Positions 38,259-46,046 of a DNA stretch of 64,000 bases are shown piece by piece. The notes under the pieces were generated by a model. That model saw nothing but the letters and a program-made list of their open reading frames with translations, was not told the DNA's origin and made no database searches. Each line of letters starts with the position of its first letter. Position 1 is the first letter of the stretch. The position numbers and the translations under genes are program-made. Source of the stretch: Bowmanella sp. JS7-9 (lineage in GTDB: Bacteria > Pseudomonadota > Gammaproteobacteria > Enterobacterales > Alteromonadaceae); the NCBI RefSeq assembly GCF_004329715.1, contig NZ_JXSY01000005.1:310001-374000 (forward strand). Direction: 5' to 3'.

Positions 38259-39221
38259 TTACTCGCTCTGGGCGAGCAAGGTAAGAATATCTTCCGCCAA
38301 CTCTGCTGCCTCAATAGGCGACTCGCTCATATCAGTGGCGTAATCCGGCATTAATGAACGGGGATCGACCTGGCCACTGATGACCAACGTGGTACAACCC
38401 ACTAAATTCGCTAACCATTGCCCGGCAGTCGGCGCAGCGACCAGCAGATTACTCGCTTTCAGCTTAGCCAAAGTCGCTTCCACACCATCGCGCTGCCAGT
38501 CCACGTTCCACACTTCAACGCCGGTTTGTTGCAACAACAGCGTCAGTTGCTGACCATAAGGGTAATGCAACACGTGCCCGGGTTGTTCGGTACTCAGTGC
38601 CACCACAGTTTTACCGCATTGGCTAAGCTGCGCATCGGCCGCAATTTGCAACGACTGCTGCATATCAATCGGTTCAAAACCACAACAGGCGCGCAGATAA
38701 AACTCAGGAAAGCCGCCGTCCGGTACCAGCATGCCTTCCCACCAACGGGTAAACCAGCGCGGCATACCAGTAAAGGTCGAGAGCAAGTATTCACTGGCAT
38801 TATTGACGTATTCTGCGGTCAGGGTCTGGCGGCTGAAGCCATCTAACAGTTCCTGTACCGACATACTCAAATAGTTGCCGGCAACCGGTTCACCAGCATC
38901 TTTTAAAAAGCGTGCGAGAAAGCAGGGTAAAAACGCAGTATCCAGCTGAATAATCTGCTTATAACCCTCTCCGACGATATGCTCAGCCAGACCAAGAAAC
39001 GCCTCCAGAGCAGGGAAGAAATCGTCGGGCCACTGGCCATTTTCCAGCCCCCATACTGTGCAGTTTGGCTCAGCCAACTCAAACAGGCGTTTGCCCTCGG
39101 CGAAACTTAAAACCTGCACTTCTGCATCGGGAAACTGTTGTTTGACATAGCGCAGCGCCGGGATGCCGATACTGGCCACCTCTGCTACACCTAACATATT
39201 GATAATCAGTATTTTATTCAT
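38259..39221 (-). CDS. Glycosyltransferase family 9-like protein
   Basis: A 320-residue protein similar in layout to ADP-heptose LPS heptosyltransferases. It begins MNKILIINMLGVAEVASIG. Its second half has VVALSTEQPGHVLHYPYG and the region APTAGQWLANLVGCTTLVISG, where GT9 enzymes bind the nucleotide sugar. It is embedded between pseF (8 bp overlap) and pseI (16 bp gap). It probably transfers a sugar linked to pseudaminic acid or to a carrier, but I cannot name the donor. Confidence in the specific family is moderate. Confidence 0.6.
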   Translation of the reverse strand: MNKILIINMLGVAEVASIGIPALRYVKQQFPDAEVQVLSFAEGKRLFELAEPNCTVWGLENGQWPDDFFPALEAFLGLAEHIVGEGYKQIIQLDTAFLPCFLARFLKDAGEPVAGNYLSMSVQELLDGFSRQTLTAEYVNNASEYLLSTFTGMPRWFTRWWEGMLVPDGGFPEFYLRACCGFEPIDMQQSLQIAADAQLSQCGKTVVALSTEQPGHVLHYPYGQQLTLLLQQTGVEVWNVDWQRDGVEATLAKLKASNLLVAAPTAGQWLANLVGCTTLVISGQVDPRSLMPDYATDMSESPIEAAELAEDILTLLAQSE

Positions 39222-39915
39222 TGTGATTACTTAACTGATAAGCCTTGTACATTAATTCTGCGCGCAGCCAGTCTTCTTCGGTATCAATGTCCTGAACTAA
39301 GTGACGCGGTAATTTAACCGGAACCGAATGGGCGGCAAACATATGCTTGCTGGACAGATAATCGCTAACCCTCCCCCAGTAAAACTGACCAGCATCGTGC
39401 CAGCCTTCAACCAGATCCTGCGAGCGCTGATTAATAAATTCAGGATACATGGGGGCCACTCCGCCGTCCTTTTCCATCAATGCACGCTGTACCGGAAAGG
39501 CAAAACTGGTGACCGAAAACGCGAACGCCTTGCTGCTATCCGCCTCTAGCGCTGCCAGCCCCTGTTGCAGGAATTCTGCCTGCAGAAAAGGTGCTGTGGC
39601 GTAAATACAACAGGCATACTCCACCTGGCCATAAGTCTGCAGGGCATATTCGATGGCGTGATTGGTAACCGGACGGGTGCCGGTAAAATCGTCCGACAAG
39701 CTTGCAGGGCGCATAAACGGCACCTCTGCACCATATTGCTGTGCCACCTCCGCAACTGCCTCACTATCGGTGGAGATCAGAATCTTATCGAACAATCCGC
39801 TTTGCTGCGCGGCCTCAATGGAATAACTGATCAACGGCTTGCCCGCGAACAACCGGATATTCTTGCCCGGGATACGTTTACTGCCCCCACGTGCCGGAAT
39901 TATCGCGATATTCAT
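39214..39915 (-). CDS. pseF: Pseudaminic acid cytidylyltransferase PseF
   Basis: PseF activates pseudaminic acid with CTP to CMP-Pse, the donor for flagellin glycosylation. The 233 residues begin with the CMP-sugar synthetase motif MNIAIIPARGGSKRIPGKNI, and contain PLISYSIEAAQQS, ILISTDSEAVAEVA and QDIDTEEDW. It is linked by ATGA to pseC upstream and overlaps the GT9-like gene by 8 bp. The PseF identity follows from pathway context; a NeuA-type enzyme for another nonulosonate would look similar. Confidence 0.93.
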   Translation of the reverse strand: MNIAIIPARGGSKRIPGKNIRLFAGKPLISYSIEAAQQSGLFDKILISTDSEAVAEVAQQYGAEVPFMRPASLSDDFTGTRPVTNHAIEYALQTYGQVEYACCIYATAPFLQAEFLQQGLAALEADSSKAFAFSVTSFAFPVQRALMEKDGGVAPMYPEFINQRSQDLVEGWHDAGQFYWGRVSDYLSSKHMFAAHSVPVKLPRHLVQDIDTEEDWLRAELMYKAYQLSNHNE

Positions 39916-41042
39916 GCCAGCACCCGCTGCAAGGTTTCAACCACCTTATCCTGCTCGGCTTCGGTTAAATCAGCATACAGCGGCAACGTTATGGCCCCCG
40001 CGTAGAAATGCTCCGCACGAGGAAAGTCCCCGGCTTGAAAACCCAGCTGGCGGTAAAAAGGCTGCAGATGGATGGGGATATAGTGCACGTTCACACCAAT
40101 CCCTGCCTGACGAAGGGCATCGAACGCGGCTTTGCGCTTATCCGCCTCCACTTCAATCACATAAATATGCCAGGCGCTTTGCTCATCAGGTTGTGGCAAG
40201 GTCAATGGCAGATGATTCAGCTTTTGATGATAACGGGCGGCCAGCTGACGACGACGCTGAATAAAATTATCCAGTTTGCTTAGCTGGGAAATACCCAGCG
40301 CCGCATGCAAATCACTGAGACGATAGTTATAACCCAGCACAATCTGCTGATAATACCAATCGCCCTCAGACTCTCCGTGCATCAACTGCTGATCGCGGGT
40401 AATGCCATGTTTGCTGGCCAGTTGACAGCGCATGTACAACTGCGCGTCATTAGTCAGTACCGCGCCCCCTTCGGCGCTGGTGATCGACTTAACCGGGTGG
40501 AAACTCAACACCGTCATATCACTGAACTGACTGCAGCCAATTTTACCTTGCTGGTAATCACCGCCCAGACCATGGCTGGCATCTTCAATCACAGCCACGT
40601 CGTAGCGCTCGCACAGGGTTTTGATGGCCTGCATATCACAACTGCTACCGGCAAAATGCACCGCCACCAATACTTTTGGACGTCGCTCTGCGGTGGCTAA
40701 TTTACTGGCTAGTTGCTCGACACAGATATTGCGGGTGACAGGGTCGATATCAACAAAATCCACCTGGGCACCGCAATACAAGGCACAATTTGACGATGCC
40801 ACAAAAGAAATCGGCGAGGTCCATAGCCAGTCACCCTGGCCTAATCCCAGCGCCATACAGGCAATATGTAGCGCCGACGTACCACTGTTAACCGCCGTGG
40901 CGAAACCCGCACCACAATAATTGGCCAGCGCGGATTCGAAAGCAGGGACTTGTTGCCCCTGCGTTAAAAATTGGTTTTTTAAGACATCGACCACCGCATC
41001 TATATCGGCCTGATCAACGCTGTGTTTTCCGTATGGGATCAT
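39912..41042 (-). CDS. pseC: PseC aminotransferase
   Basis: PseC installs the 4-amino group on the 4-keto sugar from PseB to give UDP-4-amino-4,6-dideoxy-beta-L-AltNAc. The 376-residue DegT-family protein has the PLP-lysine motif VLSFHPVKSITSAEGGAVLT, the aspartate motif AVIEDASHGLGGDY, and the N-terminal IPYGKHSVDQADIDAVVDVL typical of PseC. Start and stop are both coupled by ATGA to pseB and pseF. Confidence 0.95.
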   Translation of the reverse strand: MIPYGKHSVDQADIDAVVDVLKNQFLTQGQQVPAFESALANYCGAGFATAVNSGTSALHIACMALGLGQGDWLWTSPISFVASSNCALYCGAQVDFVDIDPVTRNICVEQLASKLATAERRPKVLVAVHFAGSSCDMQAIKTLCERYDVAVIEDASHGLGGDYQQGKIGCSQFSDMTVLSFHPVKSITSAEGGAVLTNDAQLYMRCQLASKHGITRDQQLMHGESEGDWYYQQIVLGYNYRLSDLHAALGISQLSKLDNFIQRRRQLAARYHQKLNHLPLTLPQPDEQSAWHIYVIEVEADKRKAAFDALRQAGIGVNVHYIPIHLQPFYRQLGFQAGDFPRAEHFYAGAITLPLYADLTEAEQDKVVETLQRVLA

Positions 41043-42037
41043 AGTTCCTGGGCATCCAGTTCCTTGAGTTCATCCACCGTTAAAAAGTGCGGGTTAGTGC
41101 CGGAGTGGTATTCAAACCCTTCGGCGACTTGCTTACCCTCTTCGCCCATCTTGTTTTTGTCGTAGCGCATGTTCTTTTCAAAAAATACGATGGCAGGTGC
41201 AATAACAAAATGGTCTTCAAATTCAAAAGAATGATGCGCGGTTTCTTCTGGCACCATAATCTCGTGAATTTTCTCACCCGGGCGAATGCCCACCACATCA
41301 TAATCGCGCGTGCCACTCATGGCCTCGACCAGATCGGTTATTCGGATAGAAGGAATTTTTGGCACGAAAATCTCGCCGCCCTGCATACGCTGGAAGTTTT
41401 TCAAAACGAACTCCACGCCCTGATCCAGGGTGATCCAAAAGCGGGTCATGCCCTCATGGGTAACCGGCAAGCGGCTCTTGCCCTGTGCCAACAATTCACG
41501 AAAAAATGGTACGACCGAGCCCCTCGATCCCACCACATTGCCGTAGCGCACTACTGCAAAGCGGGTACCGTCGGCACCGGAAATATTATTCGCCGCCACA
41601 AAGATTTTGTCTGAGGCCAATTTAGTCGCACCGTAAAGGTTAACCGGGTTGGCCGCCTTATCAGTAGACAGGGCAATGACTTTGTCCACGCCTTCTTCGA
41701 TACAAGCTTCGATAACATTTTGCGCGCCCATGATATTCGTCTTAATACATTCCATGGGGTTGTATTCAGCTGCAGGCACCTGCTTCAGCGCAGCTGCGTG
41801 AATGACTAAATCGACACCACGCATCGCGGTTTTCAAGCGGTGCTTATCACGCACATCACCAATAAAGTAACGCATACAGGGATGATGAAACAGCTTTTGC
41901 ATGTCGAATTGCTTAAGCTCATCACGAGAGTAAACAATGACCTTTTTCGGTTTATATTGCTTCAACAAATTAGCGATAAAGCGATGACCGAAGGAGCCGG
42001 TACCACCGGTGATTAGAATAGTTTTATTATCAAACAT
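41039..42037 (-). CDS. pseB: UDP-GlcNAc 4,6-dehydratase (inverting) PseB
   Basis: PseB performs the first step of pseudaminic acid synthesis: 4,6-dehydration of UDP-GlcNAc with inversion at C5. From the ATG at 42037 it has 332 residues. The NAD-binding motif TGGTGSFGHRFI is at 10-21, then SRDELKQF, the active-site segment AVNLYGATKLASDKIF (Tyr-x3-Lys), and RYGNVVGSRGSVVPFF. Extension to 42064 lacks a ribosome site, while AAGGA stands before 42037. It is the first gene of an island operon of nineteen genes, and a sigma-54-type promoter lies 49 bp before it. Confidence 0.96.
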   Translation of the reverse strand: MFDNKTILITGGTGSFGHRFIANLLKQYKPKKVIVYSRDELKQFDMQKLFHHPCMRYFIGDVRDKHRLKTAMRGVDLVIHAAALKQVPAAEYNPMECIKTNIMGAQNVIEACIEEGVDKVIALSTDKAANPVNLYGATKLASDKIFVAANNISGADGTRFAVVRYGNVVGSRGSVVPFFRELLAQGKSRLPVTHEGMTRFWITLDQGVEFVLKNFQRMQGGEIFVPKIPSIRITDLVEAMSGTRDYDVVGIRPGEKIHEIMVPEETAHHSFEFEDHFVIAPAIVFFEKNMRYDKNKMGEEGKQVAEGFEYHSGTNPHFLTVDELKELDAQEL

Positions 42038-42085
42038 GCACTGAACGTCCTTTAGTGACGGCAATCTGACAGCCTGCGCAGAGAC

Positions 42086-42101
42086 TGCAAATAATGTTCC
42101 A
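42086..42101 (-). promoter_or_regulatory. Candidate sigma-54 promoter for the pse operon
   Basis: The minus strand reads TGGAACATTATTTGCA. It has GG and GC exactly 10 bp apart, a perfect TTGCA, and 5 of 7 bases of the -24 box. It stands in the 100-bp gap between the fliT-like gene and pseB, 49 bp before the pseB ATG. The match is seen. Control by FlrC or FlrA is inferred. Confidence 0.7.
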
Positions 42102-42137
42102 ATAATAGTTGGAAGCGTTCAGAAATACATGAAAAAT

Positions 42138-42440
42138 CTAGGATTTTTTATATTTTTTTATCGCTTTGCGGGCTTTCATAAAGTTACCGAGCTGGGACTC
42201 AATCTGGCCAAATTCACCTTTGACCACAGCTAAGATATGTTGGTTATAGTCCAGCTGTTGCTGACTAAACACACGCAGCGCATCGCCTTGCAATTGTGCA
42301 AGTTGAAGGTTAATCGCACTATCGCGTTCGGCTAGCAAAAGATTGAGCTGCTCAGTATCGAAATCGGGAGAGGCCAGCAGTTCGTCAATCTGCTGGCAAA
42401 GTTGCTTAATATGTTCTGGCGTTATATTGGTTTGGTTCAC
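42138..42440 (-). CDS. fliT: FliT-like flagellar chaperone
   Basis: A 100-residue helical protein directly after fliS. FliT is the export chaperone of the filament cap FliD and is poorly conserved. No decisive motif is visible, so the call rests on position, size, helical character and a basic C-terminal tail (KARKAIKKYKKS). The start is a GTG overlapping the fliS stop (GTGA). An AT-rich hairpin spans the stop codon region (AAAAATC-TAG-GATTTTT, 42132-42148) and could weaken read-through into the pse operon. A different small flagellar chaperone is possible. Confidence 0.6.
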   Translation of the reverse strand: MNQTNITPEHIKQLCQQIDELLASPDFDTEQLNLLLAERDSAINLQLAQLQGDALRVFSQQQLDYNQHILAVVKGEFGQIESQLGNFMKARKAIKKYKKS

Positions 42441-42868
42441 ACCGCAGCCTGGCGCTTCTGACGCTGGGCTTCGTACGCTTCCTGTTTGGCATCTTCAGGA
42501 ATGTCCGCCCACGCGTTCTTAATCGGAAGCATCAGATTAATCACTTCATCCATGATCAACAAGCTATTCTGCACACTGGCATCGGTTAAGCGCTCAATCA
42601 TAAAGTTGTACAGAGCGGCCAGATTCTCGGACAATTGACCACCGACTTCCATATCCAGCGAGTCACGCAGGCTAACAATAATCGCGGTGGCGCGTGCCAG
42701 ATTCTGTGCTTTGCCGGCAAAGTCCTTACGCTCAATGCAGCCTTTAGCATAGGCCATACGCTCAAGGGCGCCCTGCATCAACAACAAGGTGATCTTGTGC
42801 GGGTCCGCCGTCGCGATTTCCTGTTTTAAATTACCCTTTTTGTAAGCGTTGATGCCTTTCAAAGCCAT
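42437..42868 (-). CDS. fliS: Flagellin export chaperone FliS
   Basis: FliS binds the C-terminus of flagellin in the cytoplasm and prevents early polymerisation. The 143 residues carry the family signature at the N-terminus (MALKGINAYKKGNLKQEI and DPHKITLLLMQGALERM). The helical bundle continues to the VQNSLLIMDEVINLMLP segment. It follows fliD with a 21-bp gap and overlaps the fliT-like start. Confidence 0.95.
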   Translation of the reverse strand: MALKGINAYKKGNLKQEIATADPHKITLLLMQGALERMAYAKGCIERKDFAGKAQNLARATAIIVSLRDSLDMEVGGQLSENLAALYNFMIERLTDASVQNSLLIMDEVINLMLPIKNAWADIPEDAKQEAYEAQRQKRQAAV

Positions 42869-42889
42869 GTTTTATACCTCAATTAATCA

Positions 42890-44350
42890 CTACAGTGCTG
42901 ACAACGATGCCATCAGGGCATTACCCGTTTGATTGAGCTGAGCAACGGTTTTATCCAGATTGATATAGCGTTTACGCAGATAGTCTTCATAGCTTAGCAT
43001 CTGTAACTCAAGACGCTCGCGCTGATCTGCCAGTGAGTCTTTTTCCTGTTTTACCGACTGTTCACGACCGGGCAGCAAACCGCCAAACGAGGTGTATTCC
43101 TTGACGTAAGAATACAACTGGTCGGCAATGCCCTGATCCGGATCGGCAAATAGCTTGGCGATCTCATCGAAATTATCGTCCAGCGCATCATTCAGGCGAT
43201 CTACCCCAGAGTCCAATCCGAATTCGGCAGTCTCGGTTATTTCCAGCTCGCCGTCCTCATTCAGGCTCAGACCCAACTGATAAAGTGACCCCAGTGCAGA
43301 ACTGTCGACCGCAGACGAGAGAATTTTACTCATGCCAGCCTGAATACTGCGCACCATAAAATCACCGGCCAGCTCACCGTCTTTCTCAAGCTCGGATTCA
43401 CCGTATCGGGTCAGGGTGCCAATTTCTTTAGTCAGCGCATTGTAATTATCCATAAAATCACGGATTTTTTTCTCAATCGCTTCTTTATCAAAGCCTACTT
43501 CTAACGTAGAGGTCTGAAAATCACCCAATGCGTCTTTGCTTGATAGTTCCTTGGCTTCGAATGTGACGTTACCGATGGTGTTTTCGAACTCATTGGTAGA
43601 GGACTCAACTTTGATACCATCGATCTCCGCCGTAGCATTTTGTGCGCTTTTCACCGGGGTCAGGTAATTGGTAGTCTCCGTGCTATCAACGGTACTGACC
43701 CGCTGTAATTCGGCCAAATCGTTGTCATTGACGATCTGCAGGTCATTACCTGTACCTGTCACGGTAGAGCTGAACACCAATTTGGCTCCGCCGTCGGCTG
43801 TACCGGTATCAATAATACTGGCGTTCACACCAAAATTTCCGCTGGCATTGTTGACGGCATTTCGCAGTTGTTCCAAGGTCATATTGGTAGTTACGTTGAC
43901 TTGGAAGCTATCGCCGGTTGCGCCAATTTTAAACGTCAGCGAGCCACTGCCGGAGGTCAGGACTTTATCTGATTTGCTGCTAAATCCGCCATCGACGGCA
44001 TCAGCGGTTTCTACCCGACTACCACTGGCCAGGCCGGTAATTGCAACTTTATATGTGCCGGGCGTAGCACTATTGGCAGATTCTGCGGAAAAAGGCTCTA
44101 CCGAATCACTGGGGTGATCCAGGATGGTAGAGCGTTTCTTGAGCTTATATTCGTCACGAAGTTCATCCACCGAATCCTTGAATTCGCTCAACTTTGATTT
44201 GAGCTTACCAAGACCAGACAGCGTTGCGTCTATCTGTTCTTCGCGTTTATCCAAACGATCCTGTTTGGGTTTTCGCTCCGCTTCCAACAACTGTGAGACC
44301 AGATCATCTAATGCCAGACCTGAACCTACACCGAGTGATTGAATACCCAT
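42890..44350 (-). CDS. fliD: Flagellar cap protein FliD
   Basis: FliD (hook-associated protein 2) caps the filament and lets flagellin monomers fold at the tip. The 486 residues show FliD_N (GIQSLGVGSGLALDDLVSQL), a charged coiled region, and FliD_C with REQSVKQEKDSLADQRERLE and the end LNQTGNALMASLSAL. The start ATG at 44350 has a close AGGTT site. It is in the normal order after flaG. Confidence 0.95.
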   Translation of the reverse strand: MGIQSLGVGSGLALDDLVSQLLEAERKPKQDRLDKREEQIDATLSGLGKLKSKLSEFKDSVDELRDEYKLKKRSTILDHPSDSVEPFSAESANSATPGTYKVAITGLASGSRVETADAVDGGFSSKSDKVLTSGSGSLTFKIGATGDSFQVNVTTNMTLEQLRNAVNNASGNFGVNASIIDTGTADGGAKLVFSSTVTGTGNDLQIVNDNDLAELQRVSTVDSTETTNYLTPVKSAQNATAEIDGIKVESSTNEFENTIGNVTFEAKELSSKDALGDFQTSTLEVGFDKEAIEKKIRDFMDNYNALTKEIGTLTRYGESELEKDGELAGDFMVRSIQAGMSKILSSAVDSSALGSLYQLGLSLNEDGELEITETAEFGLDSGVDRLNDALDDNFDEIAKLFADPDQGIADQLYSYVKEYTSFGGLLPGREQSVKQEKDSLADQRERLELQMLSYEDYLRKRYINLDKTVAQLNQTGNALMASLSAL

Positions 44351-44369
44351 GGTGAACCTCGATTAACCG

Positions 44370-44759
44370 TTAAACTTCTTTACTAAACAACACCCCCACT
44401 GATGCACCAATATCGGATTGCATATCGTGGATCCGTCGCGCCATTTTGAGTACTTCATCAGAAGGAACCTGACGAATCAACTCCCCAGTTTCCGTATCCG
44501 TCACTTTTACTACGGCACGATTGCTACTTTCGTCAATTGAAAAATTCAACTGACGCCCCTGGGAAACAACGAAATCGTTGATCTCAGCAACAGCCTCGGT
44601 GATGTTTCTCTCCTGAGGTTTATCGGCATTTTGCGGTTTTTCTTTATTATTCTCATTTTGGGTAACAACCTCGTTCGTTTCCTTGTCAGCAAAGCCCGCC
44701 CGCTCGGGCGCCCGACCAGCGGTCAACGGTTGTTCCACACGTGAAAAATTAACGTCCAT
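44370..44759 (-). CDS. flaG: FlaG family protein
   Basis: FlaG controls filament length in Vibrio and Campylobacter. It is 129 residues: a charged, low-complexity N-terminus (residues 1-45), then the conserved FlaG domain with LNFSIDESSNRAVVKVTDTE and IRQVPSDEVLKMARRIHDM. It lies between the flagellin and fliD genes, as in Vibrio and Pseudomonas. A GGAGGTGAAAG ribosome site precedes the ATG at 44759, and a hairpin separates it from fliC. Confidence 0.93.
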   Translation of the reverse strand: MDVNFSRVEQPLTAGRAPERAGFADKETNEVVTQNENNKEKPQNADKPQERNITEAVAEINDFVVSQGRQLNFSIDESSNRAVVKVTDTETGELIRQVPSDEVLKMARRIHDMQSDIGASVGVLFSKEV

Positions 44760-44782
44760 CTTTCACCTCCGCGTTGGAGCCT

Positions 44783-44801
44783 GATCCGGCAAAGCCGGAT
44801 C
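44783..44801 (-). repeat. GC-rich hairpin between fliC and flaG
   Basis: An 8-bp perfect inverted repeat (GATCCGGC, loop of three, GCCGGATC) starts 11 bp after the fliC stop. No T-run follows, so it is not a complete terminator. It may stabilise the 3' end of the abundant flagellin mRNA or partly attenuate flaG transcription. Confidence 0.7.
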
Positions 44802-44811
44802 CTCAGCCCGA

Positions 44812-45636
44812 TTATCCCAGCAAGGTCAGCGCAGCTTGCGGGCGCTGATTTGCCTGACTCAGTACCGAAATACTCGCTTGTTGAATAATCTGGTTACGAG
44901 TCAACTCAGCCGTTTCTGCCGCAAAATCCGTATCCCGGATACGCGAACGTGCCGCGGCGACGTTTTCAGAAATACTGCTTAAGTTACGGATGGTAGACTG
45001 GAATCGGTTTTGCAACGCACCGAGGTCCGCCCGAGCAGCACCGATAGTCGAGATTGCTTTATCAATACTGGACAGAGCGCCAGATGCACCGGTAACGGTT
45101 GCTACTGTCACATCACCCAAAGACAGGCCCGACGCACCATAACCACCGGTTTGTTTCAGACTGACAGAAATCGTCTGTCCACCGTTGGCACCAACCAGGA
45201 ATGTGGCAGAAAAATCACCTTTTAACAGATCCACACCACCAAACTGGGTCGTTTGACCGATACGGCTGATTTCAGTTTTCAGTGCCGAGACTTCTTTTTG
45301 CAGCGAAGTACGGTCAGATGATGCGTTAATGCCGTTTTGCGCCTGCACCGCCAGCTGACGAATACGTTGCAGTGCGGTAGTCACCTCGCCCAATGCACCT
45401 TCTGCCGTTTGCACCACTGAGATACCATCGTTGGCATTACGTACAGCCTGATCCAGGCCCTGGATTTGCGATGTTAAACGGTCAGATATTTGCAAACCAG
45501 CTGCATCGTCGGCGGCGCGGTTAATCCGAAAACCGGATGACAAACGTTCAAATGACGTAGATAACGCAGCGGTTGAACCAAACAACTGACGCTGCGCGTT
45601 CAACGCCGAGACGTTAGTGTTGACGTATAAAGACAT
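44812..45636 (-). CDS. fliC: Flagellin FliC
   Basis: The filament subunit of the polar flagellum, 274 residues from the ATG at 45636. A perfect AGGAGGT Shine-Dalgarno site is 7 bases upstream, which decides the start against an upstream frame at 45660. The N-terminal D0/D1 helices show MSLYVNTNVSALNAQRQLFG and SSGFRINRAADDAAGLQISD. The C-terminal ones are AAARSRIRDTDFAAETAELT and a final LLG. The central variable domain is very short, so it is a minimal flagellin. A sigma-28 promoter lies about 177 bp upstream. The short surface-exposed core is a likely place for Pse O-linked modification. Confidence 0.96.
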   Translation of the reverse strand: MSLYVNTNVSALNAQRQLFGSTAALSTSFERLSSGFRINRAADDAAGLQISDRLTSQIQGLDQAVRNANDGISVVQTAEGALGEVTTALQRIRQLAVQAQNGINASSDRTSLQKEVSALKTEISRIGQTTQFGGVDLLKGDFSATFLVGANGGQTISVSLKQTGGYGASGLSLGDVTVATVTGASGALSSIDKAISTIGAARADLGALQNRFQSTIRNLSSISENVAAARSRIRDTDFAAETAELTRNQIIQQASISVLSQANQRPQAALTLLG

Positions 45637-45724
45637 ATTATTACCTCCTGAAAATGCCACCGGATACCCTCATACCCTGTGACATTCGCCTGATATTCAA
45701 CTCTTGCGAGTTGCCTCAAATCTT

Positions 45725-45750
45725 GCTTATCGATCCCTCAATCAATAAGC
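45725..45750 (-). repeat. Inverted repeat in the fliC leader
   Basis: On the minus strand GCTTATTGAT, then a 6-base loop TGAGGG, then ATCGATAAGC can fold as a 10-bp stem with one G-T pair. It lies about 90 bp before the fliC ATG and inside the long leader expected from the sigma-28 site. It could stabilise the mRNA or be an operator. The repeat is seen; role is unknown. Confidence 0.6.
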
Positions 45751-45812
45751 AATCAACCTCAATGTTCAAACCGGCCTCACCGATCTAAACGTAAAACACC
45801 CCTCAGCCATGG

Positions 45813-45839
45813 ATATCGACAAAAGCATTAGAATCTTTA
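45813..45839 (-). promoter_or_regulatory. Sigma-28 (FliA) promoter for fliC
   Basis: The minus strand has TAAAGATT, an 11-base spacer, and GTCGATAT. Compared with TAAAGTTT-N11-GCCGATAA, 13 of 16 bases match and spacing is exact. It faces fliC and would give a leader of about 165 bases. This is strong for a sigma-28 site in a filament gene. Confidence 0.82.
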
Positions 45840-46046
45840 GCGTTTTTTTGAACTTTTTTTCAAAAAAATCATATGTGATTGTTTTTATTGATTTTAATTT
45901 TTGATTTTTGTTGAGTGAAATGAGCAAACAGACAAACATTTTCAACGATTTTGTAATTCCGACACTGCTATCGGCATGCACAGAATGCTAAACTAGCTGC
46001 ACTCAACGTCTTATTCCGTTACAGACAACCTCAGCAAAGGACAATC

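Larger units (their letters stand above)
45637..46046. other. Divergent intergenic region fliC / ettA
   Basis: This 410-bp region has no credible protein gene. It contains the fliC ribosome site, a 10-bp imperfect inverted repeat in the fliC leader, the sigma-28 promoter, and then an AT-rich stretch of A and T runs. The ettA ribosome site (AAAGGACAAT) is at its right end. A short frame of 71 codons on the minus strand across 45766-45981 spans the promoter and is not credible. Confidence 0.8.

Noticed and set aside
45968-45975. GCCGATAG on the minus strand, resembling a sigma-28 -10 element
   Set aside because: No -35 element at the proper spacing, and it is 330 bp from fliC; the site at 45813-45839 is far better.
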